Assembly (NCBI GenBank): GCA_016199925.1 | Contig: JACQFT010000108.1 | Coordinates: 1-61,569 of the forward strand | DNA length: 61,569 nucleotides | Direction of reading: 5' to 3' | Source: Opitutia bacterium | GTDB taxonomy: Bacteria > Verrucomicrobiota > Verrucomicrobiia > Opitutales > Opitutaceae | Shown here: in pieces, positions 49,613 through 58,476 of the stretch | Numbering within the stretch: the first letter of the stretch is position 1 | Layout: every line of letters starts with the position of its first letter | Program-made: the position numbers and the translations under genes | Notes under the pieces: generated by a model | The model's database searches: none | The model's input: only the letters and a program-made list of their open reading frames with translations | What the model was told of the DNA's origin: nothing

Positions 49613-51384
49613 GCGAAGTTATCATCGGAATCGGCGGCATCCTCGGGCACGACGCCAACGCCGCGCTGCTCGTCGACGGTCGCATCGTCGCCGCCTCCCA
49701 GGAAGAACGTCACACCCGCCGCAAGCACGACGGCGATTTTCCGCGGCTCGCCATCGCCGACGCCCTCGCGACCGCCGGTCTGACCGGAGCCGATGTCACG
49801 CAAGTCGCGTTCGCCGAGAAGCCGATTCAGAGCATGCTCTTCGACTGCTCGGGCCGGCCCGGGAATTCCCTCACGCGCGCCCTCGGCCGGCTGCTCCCCG
49901 AGCAGTGGGGCGGCCATTTCATGCGGCCCGCCCGCGACCTTTTTCCGCACGCGCGTTTCCATTACGCCTGGCACCACCTCACGCACATCGCCGGCGCGTA
50001 TCAAAGTTCGCCCTTCGAGCGCGCGGCGTTTCTCTGCGTCGACGGCAAGGGCGAGGACTACAGCGCCAGCGCGGGCCTCGTCGATCACGGCCAAGTGAAA
50101 ATTCTCTGGGAGCAGCCTTACGAGAACGGCCTCGGCATGCTCTACACGCTCGTCACGCACTACCTCGGTTTTCTTTCCTTCGGCTCCGAATTCAAGGTCA
50201 TGGGCCTCGCGCCCTACGGCCGGCCGGTCTTCGCCGAAAAACTCTCGCGCCTCTTCACCACCGACGACCGCGGCGGACTGCGGCTCCACGCGCCGCTGCG
50301 TTTCAACTGGCATTCGCTGATGAGCGGACTGCCGCTCGTGGCCGCCGCCACCGGCGTGCCGGTCCGCGCGCCCTCCGGTCCGCTCACGAGCGAACACATC
50401 GACATCGCCACGTCGCTCCAGCAAATCTTCGAGGACGAGGTCTTCAAGATGGCGCGCTTCCTCCGCGCCGAGACTGGCGAGGACAACCTGCTCTTCTGCG
50501 GCGGCTGTGCGCAAAATTGCGTGACAGCCGGCAAGCTCCGCGCGGCGAAAATCTTTCCCGCCATCTTCAATTCCCCCGTCGGCGGCGACATGGGCAGCGG
50601 TCTCGGCGCCGCGCTTCTCGTGCAGCGCGAACTGCACCCCGGCCCCAAACCCGCGATGGCGATGAACGGTTTCTACCTCGGCAGCGAGCCCGGCCCGGCC
50701 CCGGCCGCCGCCGCCGCACACCGCGTGAAACTCGAAGGCGATCTCTTCGCCTTCGTCGCCGCGCGACTCGCCGAAGGCAAAATCGTCGCCTGGGTGCGCG
50801 ACGGCATGGAACTCGGCGCGCGTGCGCTCGGCGCCCGCTCGATTCTCGCCGACGCCCGCCAGCCGGGCATGCAGTCGCGGCTGAATCTCGCCGTGAAATT
50901 CCGCGAGTCTTTCCGCCCGTTCGCGCCGCTCGTGCTCACGGAGGATTGCGCCGACTGGTTCGACACCGCCGAGCCGAGCGACTTCATGCAATACACGGCC
51001 AGCCTCGTGCCCGCGCGCCGCGTGGCCCAGCCGGCTGAGTTCGCGTCGCTGCGCGAACGGCTCGATTTTCCGCGCTGCTCCATCGCGAGCGTCGTCCACG
51101 TCGACTACTCGGCGCGCCTCCAGACGGTCGACCGCGCGCACCATCCCGCGATGCACCGGCTGCTCACGGCCTTCAAGGCGCTCACCGGCGTGCCGGTCCT
51201 CATCAACACCAGCTTCAACGTCTCCGGCCAGCCGATCGTCCGCACCGCCGCCGAGGGCTGGGAATGTTTTCTCAACACCGACATCGACCTCCTCGTGCTC
51301 AACGACGAGGTCTTTCAAAATCCGTTCCAAAAAACCCGGGAGGAAAAACTGTCATGGCTCAGGCAATTCGCCAACTCGGCCTGA
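49609..51384 (+). CDS. NodU/CmcH family carbamoyltransferase
   Basis: A 591-residue O-carbamoyltransferase that would transfer a carbamoyl group from carbamoyl phosphate, via carbamoyl-adenylate, to a glycan hydroxyl. The N-terminal Kae1-like domain has GILGHDANAALLVDGRIVAASQEERHTRRKH, the metal-binding WHHLTHIAGAYQSSPF and VDGKGEDYSAS; the C-terminal domain has ELGARALGARSILADARQ and VLINTSFNVSGQPIV. The internal CGGCAQN is the usual sugar-kinase-like site. A small ORF overlaps its end. Confidence 0.93.
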   Translation: MSEVIIGIGGILGHDANAALLVDGRIVAASQEERHTRRKHDGDFPRLAIADALATAGLTGADVTQVAFAEKPIQSMLFDCSGRPGNSLTRALGRLLPEQWGGHFMRPARDLFPHARFHYAWHHLTHIAGAYQSSPFERAAFLCVDGKGEDYSASAGLVDHGQVKILWEQPYENGLGMLYTLVTHYLGFLSFGSEFKVMGLAPYGRPVFAEKLSRLFTTDDRGGLRLHAPLRFNWHSLMSGLPLVAAATGVPVRAPSGPLTSEHIDIATSLQQIFEDEVFKMARFLRAETGEDNLLFCGGCAQNCVTAGKLRAAKIFPAIFNSPVGGDMGSGLGAALLVQRELHPGPKPAMAMNGFYLGSEPGPAPAAAAAHRVKLEGDLFAFVAARLAEGKIVAWVRDGMELGARALGARSILADARQPGMQSRLNLAVKFRESFRPFAPLVLTEDCADWFDTAEPSDFMQYTASLVPARRVAQPAEFASLRERLDFPRCSIASVVHVDYSARLQTVDRAHHPAMHRLLTAFKALTGVPVLINTSFNVSGQPIVRTAAEGWECFLNTDIDLLVLNDEVFQNPFQKTREEKLSWLRQFANSA

Positions 51385-51476
51385 AGCTCGTCGTCGCGCT
51401 CTTGCGCGTCTTCGTGCGTCCCGCCCCGCGCGGCTGGCAACCCAGCACGCGCCCGACTTCGCTGCGCGGCCGTTGA
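51354..51476 (+). CDS. Possible 40-residue membrane-associated protein
   Basis: MAQAIRQLGLKLVVALLRVF followed by a basic VRPAPRGW tail, so one short hydrophobic/amphipathic helix. Support: a good Shine-Dalgarno (GGGAGGA) 9 bases before the ATG, and a TTGA stop/start overlap with the next gene (51473-51476). Against: it overlaps the carbamoyltransferase end by 31 bp and is not recognised. In many loci a small membrane protein (DUF5989-like) follows this carbamoyltransferase; this one does not clearly match it. Confidence 0.45.
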   Translation: MAQAIRQLGLKLVVALLRVFVRPAPRGWQPSTRPTSLRGR

Positions 51477-52324
51477 ACGCCTCCGCGATCAGCTCCCTCG
51501 CGACCTCCGCGCCGGCCGGCCGCCGCAGCGACTGGCGCGACCGTCTGCTCACCCGGCATTACCGGCGGCGCTGGCGCGGCTTTTTCCCGCTGCGCCGGCT
51601 CCTGCGTCCGGAGGGCGAGATCTACCTGCGCACGCGCTACGGCGCCGAGTTCCCGCTGCGCGTCGAGGAATACATCGACAGCGTCGTGCTGCGCGAAGGT
51701 TTCTACGAGAGCGAGGTGTTCGAGGCGCTCCGGCCCTGGCTCGTCGCGGGCGGGATTTTTTGGGACATCGGGGCGAACATCGGGCTCCACGCGGTCTCCG
51801 CCGCCCGCCTCGAACCGCGGCTCCGCGTCCACGCCTTCGAACCCAATCCCGCGACGCTCGCGCGCCTGCGCACCCACCTCGCGCTCAACGCCGTCGAGGT
51901 CCGCGCGTGGCCCCTCGCCCTCGGCGCGGCCGACGGCGACGCCCCGCTCTATCTGGCCAACGACGCGAACAGCGGCCGCTGCACGCTGGTCGCCGCCGCC
52001 GGGGCGCCCGACTGGCGGAGCATCCGCGTGCCGGTCGCCCGCGCCGACACGCTCATCGCACGCGGCGCGGCGCCCGCCCCCACCGTGGTCAAGCTCGACG
52101 TCGAAGGCGGCGAACCGTCCGTCCTCGCGGGTTTCGGCGCTCTCCTGCACGCGCCGGCGCTGCGCGCGATCGTCATCGAAGCGACCGTCGGCCCGCACGG
52201 CCGCCCGCATCCCGATTGCCCCAGCGCCCGGCTGCTGCGGGCGGCCGGATTTTCCTTCCGTGAACTCACGCGCCGCGAAGACACGGCGCACCTGCTGGGC
52301 AACTACCTCGCCTTCCGTCCATGA
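51473..52324 (+). CDS. FkbM family methyltransferase
   Basis: A 283-residue FkbM-type methyltransferase. GGIFWDIGANIGLHAVSAARLEPRLRVHAFEPNPATLARLRTHL is the SAM site and TVVKLDVEGGEPSVLAGFGALLHAPALRAIVIEA the signature. It starts with a TTG (51473) that overlaps the stop of the small ORF, and its stop overlaps the next gene's ATG by 4 bp. RRRWRGFFPLRRLLRPEGEIYLRTRYGAEFPL before the SAM fold is a typical FkbM N-terminal strand region. Confidence 0.9.
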   Translation: MNASAISSLATSAPAGRRSDWRDRLLTRHYRRRWRGFFPLRRLLRPEGEIYLRTRYGAEFPLRVEEYIDSVVLREGFYESEVFEALRPWLVAGGIFWDIGANIGLHAVSAARLEPRLRVHAFEPNPATLARLRTHLALNAVEVRAWPLALGAADGDAPLYLANDANSGRCTLVAAAGAPDWRSIRVPVARADTLIARGAAPAPTVVKLDVEGGEPSVLAGFGALLHAPALRAIVIEATVGPHGRPHPDCPSARLLRAAGFSFRELTRREDTAHLLGNYLAFRP

Positions 52325-53274
52325 GCCTCGACGTCAGCGTCATCATCCCCACTCACAACCCGCACCCCGGCCGGTTGCAGCGCACCCTCGCCGGACTCCG
52401 CGCGCAGACGCTGCCGGCCGCCCGCTGGGAAACCGTCCTCGTCGACAACGACTCGCAGCCGCCGGTCGACCCCGCGCTGTTCGCCATCGTCGCGCCCGCC
52501 AACCTCCGGCCCGTGCGCGAGCCGCATCTCGGCCTTTCCTCCGCGCGCCGCCGCGGCCTCGCCGAGACGACCGCGCCGCTCTGCGTCCTCGTCGACGACG
52601 ACAACGTCCTCGCGCCCGACTACCTCGCGCACGTCGTCCGGCTCTTCGCCGCCCATCCCGGTGTCGGCGCGCTCGGCGGCCGCAGCGCGCCGGAATTCGA
52701 GATCACTCCGCCGCCGTGGATGCGCCAGTTCGACGACCTCCTCGCGTGCCGCGACCTCGGCCCCGCCGCGCAGATTTCCCACGGCCTGCGCGACCCGGCC
52801 ACCGGCCGCAACGCCTACCCGCTTTGCGCCCCCATCGGCGCCGGCATGGCGCTCCGCCGCGAGGCCGCCCAGTCCTGGCTCGCCCGCGCGGACGACACGC
52901 TCTTCTCCGACCGCCGCGGCAAGGAACTTTCCTCCAGCGGCGACAACGAGATCATCCTCACGCTCCTGCAGCGCGGCTGGGAAGTCGGGTATTTCCCCGA
53001 GCTGTCGCTCACCCACCTGATCCCCGCCGGCCGCACCAAGTTCGCCTACCTCGCGCGCCTCAACCGCAGCATCCAGAAATCGTGGATCGAGGTGCTCCTC
53101 GGCTACGACGCCAGCCCCTGGCCGCAAATCGCCGGGTGGACGCTCCCGCTGCGCGAACTCAAGGCGTGGTTCACGCACCGCGCGTGGTCCGGCCGGGCGG
53201 GCTACATCCGCTGGAAGGGCGCGTGCGGGCACTTCCAGGGGCGCGTCCGCCTCACCTCCGTCTTCCGCCGATGA
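52321..53274 (+). CDS. Glycosyltransferase family 2 protein
   Basis: A 317-residue GT-A enzyme. It starts DVSVIIPTHNPHPGRLQRTLAGLRAQTLPAARWETVLVDNDS; the metal-binding DDDN motif is in CVLVDDDNVLAPDYL; GALGGRSAPEFE follows, and the acceptor region has ARADDTLFSDRRGKELSSSGDNEIILTLLQRGWEVGYFPELSLTHLIP. It is coupled at both ends by 4-bp overlaps. Confidence 0.9.
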   Translation: MSLDVSVIIPTHNPHPGRLQRTLAGLRAQTLPAARWETVLVDNDSQPPVDPALFAIVAPANLRPVREPHLGLSSARRRGLAETTAPLCVLVDDDNVLAPDYLAHVVRLFAAHPGVGALGGRSAPEFEITPPPWMRQFDDLLACRDLGPAAQISHGLRDPATGRNAYPLCAPIGAGMALRREAAQSWLARADDTLFSDRRGKELSSSGDNEIILTLLQRGWEVGYFPELSLTHLIPAGRTKFAYLARLNRSIQKSWIEVLLGYDASPWPQIAGWTLPLRELKAWFTHRAWSGRAGYIRWKGACGHFQGRVRLTSVFRR

Positions 53275-54215
53275 GCAGCTTCGCCGGCCGCCTCTTCTAT
53301 CAAGTCTGGCACCGCCCGATCGGCGCCGTGATTCTGAATTTTCGCGCCGGCGGCCTCGTCGAAACTTGGCGCACGGCCCGCGGCCGCGCCGCGATGACCG
53401 CCGCCGCCCGGCAGCTTCCCGCGCCCGTCGCCGGTCCCGCCGCCCCGCCGGTCGAACTGTTTTTGCTCACGGGAAAACGCTTCTGGGAGCAAACTGCGTT
53501 CTGCCTCTGGACCTTTGCGCGGCACAGCGGCCGGCCGCTCCGCCCCGTGATCTACGACGACGGTTCGCTCGGCCCCGACCACCGGGCGGCGCTCGCGCGC
53601 CTGTTTCCCGCCACGCAGTTCGTGCCGCCAACCGAAGCCATCTCGCGGCTCGACGAATTTCTCCCCGCCGCCCGCTTCCCCACGTTGCGCGACCGCTGGC
53701 AGCACTACCCGAACATCCGCAAGCTCATCGACCCGCACCTCGGCTCGACCGGCTGGAAACTCGTCCTCGATTCCGACCTGCTCTTCTTCCGCCGCCCGGA
53801 TTTCATTCTCGACTGGTGCGACCGGCCGCGCGCTCCGCTGCACGCCGTCGATTGCGAAACCTCCTACGGTTACCCGCGCCCGCTGCTCGACTCCCTCGCC
53901 GGCGCGCCGCTGGCCGACCTGGTCAATGTCGGCCTCACCGGCCTCAACAGCGGCGAACTTGATTGGGAGCGGCTCGAACACTGGTGCCGCACCCTGATCG
54001 AGCGCGAGGGCACGAGCTACTATCTCGAGCAAGCGCTCATCGCGATGCTCGTCGCCGGCCGGCCCTGCGCGGTCGCGCCAGCCGCCGACTACGTCACGCT
54101 CCCGCGCCCGCCGGAGTCGGCGCAATGTCGCGCGGTCATGCACCACTACGTCGCCGACTCGAAGCCCGCCTATTTTCGGCAAAACTGGCGCACCGCCCTC
54201 GCCCGCACCGCATGA
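53271..54215 (+). CDS. Putative glycosyltransferase (GT8-like fold), uncertain
   Basis: A 314-residue protein. After an unusual N-terminus, VELFLLTGKRFWEQTAFCLWTFARHSGRPLRPVIYDDGSL resembles the start of GT8/GT-A nucleotide-diphospho-sugar transferases, and KLVLDSDLLFFRRPDFILDW carries a D-x-D (DSD). NVGLTGLNSGELDWERLEHWC and LEQALIAMLVAGR also fit such enzymes. The family assignment is weak. It is linked to both neighbours by 4-bp overlaps, so a role in the same glycan is likely. Confidence 0.65.
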   Translation: MSSFAGRLFYQVWHRPIGAVILNFRAGGLVETWRTARGRAAMTAAARQLPAPVAGPAAPPVELFLLTGKRFWEQTAFCLWTFARHSGRPLRPVIYDDGSLGPDHRAALARLFPATQFVPPTEAISRLDEFLPAARFPTLRDRWQHYPNIRKLIDPHLGSTGWKLVLDSDLLFFRRPDFILDWCDRPRAPLHAVDCETSYGYPRPLLDSLAGAPLADLVNVGLTGLNSGELDWERLEHWCRTLIEREGTSYYLEQALIAMLVAGRPCAVAPAADYVTLPRPPESAQCRAVMHHYVADSKPAYFRQNWRTALARTA

Positions 54216-55159
54216 GTCCGCCGCTCGTCAGCATCATTGTCCCCTGCTACAACGCCGAGCGCTGGCTCGCGGCCACGCTCGAATCCGCGCTCGCGCAGAC
54301 TTGGCCGGCGAAAGAAATCGTCGTCGTCAACGACGGCTCGACCGACGGCAGTCTCATCGTCGCGCGCACGTTCGAGTCGCGCGGCGTGCGCGTCCTCGAC
54401 CAGGCCAACGCCGGCGCTTCCGCCGCGCGCAACGCCGGCTGGCGCGCCGCACATGGTGACTTCCTGCAATTCCTCGACGCCGACGATCTGCTCGCGCCCG
54501 ACAAAATCGAACGCCAGCTCGCCGTCTTGCGCGCCGCGCCCGGCTGCGTGGCATCGTGCGCGTGGGGCCGGTTCTCGGGCGATCCGGCGGCCACCGCTTT
54601 CGTGCCGTGCGCGCTCTGGGCCGACTTCGCGCCCGTCGACTGGCTCGTGCATTCGTGGACGACGAGCGAGATGATGCACCCGGCCGCCTGGCTCACGCCG
54701 CGCCCGGTCGCCGCTGCCGCCGGACCGTGGAACGAGCAGGTCAGCCTCGACGACGACGGCGAATTTTTCAGCCGCGTCGTGCTGGCGTCGCGCGGCGTGA
54801 AATTCACGGCCGGCACGGCCGCGTTCTATCGCACGCACGACGGCGCCCGCCTCAGCGCGCTGAGCGGCCGGCGCGCCGCGCAATCCTCCTTCCTCTCCAG
54901 CGAACTCAAGGAGCGGCACCTGCTCGCCGCCGAAGATTCGCGCCGCACCCGCCGCGCGCTCGCCGTCCGCTACGCCCAGTTCGCGTGGGATCAGCTCGGG
55001 GCCGCTCCCGATCTCGCCGCGCGCGCCATCGCCCGCTGGCAACGTCTCGCGCCCGACGTGCCGCCCCCGGCCGCGGGGCCGCTCACCGAGGCCCTGATCG
55101 ACGTCGTGGGCTGGCAAGCCGCGCGCCGGCTGCAACTGCTTTTCCGGCGCCAGCCATGA
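54212..55159 (+). CDS. Glycosyltransferase family 2 protein
   Basis: A 315-residue GT-A enzyme. LVSIIVPCYNAERWLAATLESALAQTWPAKEIVVVNDGSTDGS is the GT2 start; FLQFLDADDLLAPDKIERQLAVL contains the D-A-D-D metal site; VSLDDDGEFFSRVVLASRG the acceptor loop. 4-bp overlaps link it to both neighbours. Confidence 0.93.
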   Translation: MSPPLVSIIVPCYNAERWLAATLESALAQTWPAKEIVVVNDGSTDGSLIVARTFESRGVRVLDQANAGASAARNAGWRAAHGDFLQFLDADDLLAPDKIERQLAVLRAAPGCVASCAWGRFSGDPAATAFVPCALWADFAPVDWLVHSWTTSEMMHPAAWLTPRPVAAAAGPWNEQVSLDDDGEFFSRVVLASRGVKFTAGTAAFYRTHDGARLSALSGRRAAQSSFLSSELKERHLLAAEDSRRTRRALAVRYAQFAWDQLGAAPDLAARAIARWQRLAPDVPPPAAGPLTEALIDVVGWQAARRLQLLFRRQP

Positions 55160-56416
55160 GCCTCCGCCTCTTCCATCCCAGCGTCGCGCCCTTCGTCCAG
55201 CAGGTGGCGCGCGCGTTGCACGAGGCCGGACAACTCGACCGCTTCGTCACCACGATGCGCCGCGACCCGCACAGCGTCGCGGCTGCTCCACGCCGCCGGC
55301 CGCATCGCCGGTTTCGATCTCGACCGGCAGCTCGCGCGCCGCGCCGTCACGGAGATACCGCCGTCGCTCGTCGAGTCGCATCCGTGGGGCGAGTTGCTGC
55401 GGCTCGCCGTCTCGCGCCTCGACCGCGACGGCCGCCTGCTCGACTACACGTGGGAACGCACGGAGCAGGCCTTTGACCGCCGCGTCGCCCGCGGGCTGCA
55501 CACCGGGTTGTCGGGCATCTACGCCTTCGAATACAGTTCGCTCGCCACCATCACGCGCGCCCGCGCGCTGGGGCTGCGTGTCGCCTACGACGTGCCCGCG
55601 CCCGAGCCGCGTTTCGTGCAAGCCATCCTCGACCGCGAGATGGAACAGTTTCCCGAGCTCGTGACACCGTGGCACCGCTGGACCGCCGAGCGCGAAGAAG
55701 AACGCATCGCCCGCCGGCACACGGAATTTCAACGCGCGCACACCGTCATCGCCGCCTCCGAGTTCACGCGGCGCAGTTTCGCGCCCGCCGGCCTCGACAT
55801 CGCCAAGGTGCGCGTCGTGCCTTACGGCGCGCCGCCGCCGTGCGCCCTCGACGACGCGCTTCCTCGCGCCGATGCCGGCGCGCCGCTGACGGTGATCTGG
55901 GCCGGCACCTTCAGCGTCCGCAAAGGCGCGCACTACCTGATCGAGGCTTGGCGCGCGGGCAACCTCGGACGGCACGCGCGGCTCTTCGTGTTCGGCGCCG
56001 TCGAGCTTCCCGCCCGCGTGCTGCGCCCGCTGCCCGACGGCGTGGAGTTGCGCGGCTCGATTCCCCGCGCCGAACTCATGGCGCATTATCGCGCAAGCGA
56101 CGCTCTGATTTTCCCGACCCTGTGCGACGGTTTCGGCATGGTCGCCACCGAGGCGTGGTCGCAGGGCCTGCCGGTCATCACGACCGACCGCGCCGGCGCC
56201 GCCGATCTCGTGCAACCGCAGCGCAACGGCCTCCTCATTCCGGCGGGCAACGCCGCGGCCATCCGCGAGAGCATCGAGTGGTGCCTCGCGCACCGCGCCG
56301 AATTGCGCGCGATGCGCGAAGCCTCCCTCGCCACCGCCGCCCGCTGGCAATGGTCCGACTACCGCCGCGCGCTCGCCACGGTCCTGCGCGCAGCCGGATT
56401 TTTTCCGCCGCCATGA
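55156..56416 (+). pseudogene. Glycosyltransferase family 4, frameshifted near 55275-55290
   Basis: The N-terminal 40 residues (MSLRLFHPSVAPFVQQVARALHEAGQLDRFVTTMRRDPHS) are in one frame, the rest in the next: RLLHAAGRIAGFDLDRQLARRAVTEIPPSLVESHPWGELLRLAVSRL and the GT4 donor domain (VIWAGTFSVRKGAHYLIEAW, FPTLCDGFGMVATEAWSQGLPVITTDRAGAADLV). Together they make one natural GT4 of about 420 residues. The shift lies in a GC-rich stretch (AGCGTCGCGGCTGCTC) where loss of a CG from GCGCGG, or one extra base, would explain it. A sequencing error is possible. Downstream gene overlap (ATGA at 56413-56416) is intact. Confidence 0.8.
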
Positions 56417-57678
56417 ACTCCGCCGCGCCGCTCGTCTGCCTCGTCACGCAGGGCCACCTGGCCTCGACTCCGCGCCTGCTCAAGGAGGCCGACGCCCTCG
56501 TCGGCGCCGGCTACCGCGTGCATGTCGTCGCCGGCCGGTTCTATCCGCCGGTCGATCCGCTCGACCGCGAAATCCTCGCCGCCGCGCGCTGGGCGCACAC
56601 GCTGGTCGACTACCGCGGCGGCCCCGCCGTCTTCGTGCGCAAGCTCCTCCGGCGCGCCGCGCGCAAGCTCGTCCGGCAGGCGCCGTTCGCGAATGTCGCG
56701 CTCGCCGCGCGCGCGCATCACGCCGAATCCCTGCACTTGGGCGCTGTCGCCGCGCGGCTCCCGGCGAGCCTCTACCTCGGCCATTGCCTCGCGGCGCTGC
56801 CGGCCGTGGTCAACGCCGCGAAAACCCGCGGCGTCTCCTGCGGATTCGACGGCGAAGATTTTCACGACACCGAGACCAAGGCCGCGCTGGGCGAGCCGGC
56901 CTCCGTCGCCGCGGCGCGCATTCTCCAGATGAATCTCCTGCGCGAGTGCGAGCACCTCACCGCCGCCTCGCCGCTGATCGCGCGCGAGTTCGAGAAATCC
57001 TACGGCGTGAAAATGACCTCCGTGCTGAACGTGTTTCCGCGTTCCGAGGCTCCCGCCGCCCCGGTCGATCCGGGCCCGATCAGCGCGGAGCGCCCGGCCC
57101 GGCTCTATTGGTTTTCGCAGACGATCGGCCCCGGCCGCGGTCTCGACGCCGTCGTCGCGGCAATGGCCCGGATGCGCACGCCGGTCGAGCTGCACCTGCG
57201 CGGCATGGCGCGCCCGAGCTACCTCACGCAGTTGAACGACCACGCGGCCAAAGTCGGCCTCGCCCGCCCGATCCGCTATCTTCCCGCCGGACCCGCCGCG
57301 GAGATGGCGCGGTTCGCCGCGAGCGCCGATCTCGGTCTGTCGGCCGAGGAGCGCGAGCCGCAGAATCGCGACCTTTGTCTGACGAACAAAATCTTCACCT
57401 ACCTCCTCGCCGGCATCCCGCAGTTGCTCTCCGCCACCTCCGCGCAAACCGCGCTCGCCCCGGAATTGGGCGCCGCGGCGCTGCTCGACGACCTCACCGA
57501 TCCCGCGCGCACGGCGCAGTTGCTCGACGGGTTTTTCGCCGACCCCGCGCGCATCGCCACGGCCCGCCGCACCGCTTGGGAGCTGGCGCGGACGCGTTTT
57601 TGCTGGGACGTGGAGCAGGAAATATTTCTCGCCTCCGTCCGCCGCCTCGCCCCGCTGCCGTCGTCTTCCCCTCCATGA
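56413..57678 (+). CDS. Glycosyltransferase family 4-like protein
   Basis: A 421-residue GT-B protein. LVCLVTQGHLASTPRLLKEADALVGAGYRVHVVAGRF is the GT4 start; YLGHCLAALPAVVNAAKTRGVSCGFDGEDFHDTET the acceptor side; PARLYWFSQTIGPGRGLDAVVAAMARM and LGLSAEEREPQNRDLCLTNKIFTYLLAGIPQLLSATSAQ the donor side. It is less typical than its neighbours because the E-x7-E motif is altered. 4-bp overlaps at both ends. Confidence 0.83.
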   Translation: MNSAAPLVCLVTQGHLASTPRLLKEADALVGAGYRVHVVAGRFYPPVDPLDREILAAARWAHTLVDYRGGPAVFVRKLLRRAARKLVRQAPFANVALAARAHHAESLHLGAVAARLPASLYLGHCLAALPAVVNAAKTRGVSCGFDGEDFHDTETKAALGEPASVAAARILQMNLLRECEHLTAASPLIAREFEKSYGVKMTSVLNVFPRSEAPAAPVDPGPISAERPARLYWFSQTIGPGRGLDAVVAAMARMRTPVELHLRGMARPSYLTQLNDHAAKVGLARPIRYLPAGPAAEMARFAASADLGLSAEEREPQNRDLCLTNKIFTYLLAGIPQLLSATSAQTALAPELGAAALLDDLTDPARTAQLLDGFFADPARIATARRTAWELARTRFCWDVEQEIFLASVRRLAPLPSSSPP

Positions 57679-58457
57679 GCCTCGCCTTTGCCCTCGGCCG
57701 ACTGGTCATGCGCGTGCGCCCCGCACCGCTCGCAGTGCTCCTCAAGCGCGCGCTGCTCCTGCGCCGCGAAGTCGTCGCCACTCCCGACGGGCGCTTCTGG
57801 GTCGATCCCGCGAGTGACGCCGGGCAGCGCGTTTATCGCACGGGCCGCTACGAGGCGGCGACGGTGGAAATCCTCGGGCGCGTGCTGCACGCCGGCGACA
57901 CCTACGTCGATGTCGGAGCCAACGAAGGCTATTTCTGCGTGAGCGCCGCCCGCCTCGTCGGCCCGGCCGGCCGCGTGGTCGCCGTCGAGCCGCAGGCGCG
58001 GCTGGCCGAGGTGTTGCGCCGGAATTTCGAACTGAACAACAGCCGCGTCGAACTGGTCGCGGCCGCCATCTCCGACCAGCCGGGCATTGCTACGCTCCAC
58101 CTGACGCCCGACGTCAACAACAGCGCGACCGGCCTCGCCACGCACACCAGTTACCGGCTCGCCACGCAGTCCGTGCCGATGCTCACGCTGTCGCAACTGC
58201 TGCAGCAGCTCAACGTGACCGCGCTCTTCGTGTTGAAGATCGACATCGAGAGCTGGGAGCACGAGGCCATCCTCGGCAGTCCGGAGATTTTCCGCAGCGG
58301 ACTCGTGCGCGTGCTGCTGCTCGAGCTGCACCCGAGTTTCCTCCGGCAGCGCGGACTCGACCCCGACGCCGTGCCGAATTTTCTCCGCTCCTGCGGCTAC
58401 GAGCATCTCGCCGGCTCCGACGGCTTCGCCTGGGTTCGCTCCGGCACCGCGGTTTGA
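57675..58457 (+). CDS. FkbM family methyltransferase
   Basis: A 260-residue FkbM-type methyltransferase. DTYVDVGANEGYFCVSAARLVGPAGRVVAVEPQARLAEVLRRNF is the SAM site and LFVLKIDIESWEHEAILGSPEIFRSGLVRVLLLELHPSFL the signature region, in which the usual D-V-E-G-x-E is D-I-E-S-W-E. It is the fifth FkbM of the locus. The start overlaps the preceding stop (ATGA at 57675-57678). Confidence 0.9.
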   Translation: MSLAFALGRLVMRVRPAPLAVLLKRALLLRREVVATPDGRFWVDPASDAGQRVYRTGRYEAATVEILGRVLHAGDTYVDVGANEGYFCVSAARLVGPAGRVVAVEPQARLAEVLRRNFELNNSRVELVAAAISDQPGIATLHLTPDVNNSATGLATHTSYRLATQSVPMLTLSQLLQQLNVTALFVLKIDIESWEHEAILGSPEIFRSGLVRVLLLELHPSFLRQRGLDPDAVPNFLRSCGYEHLAGSDGFAWVRSGTAV

Positions 58458-58476
58458 ACCCGTCCCGTTTCTTCCT

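Noticed and set aside
49435-51330. 631-residue minus-strand frame opposite the carbamoyltransferase
   Set aside because: Antisense shadow; the plus strand has all carbamoyltransferase motifs and coupled start and stop.
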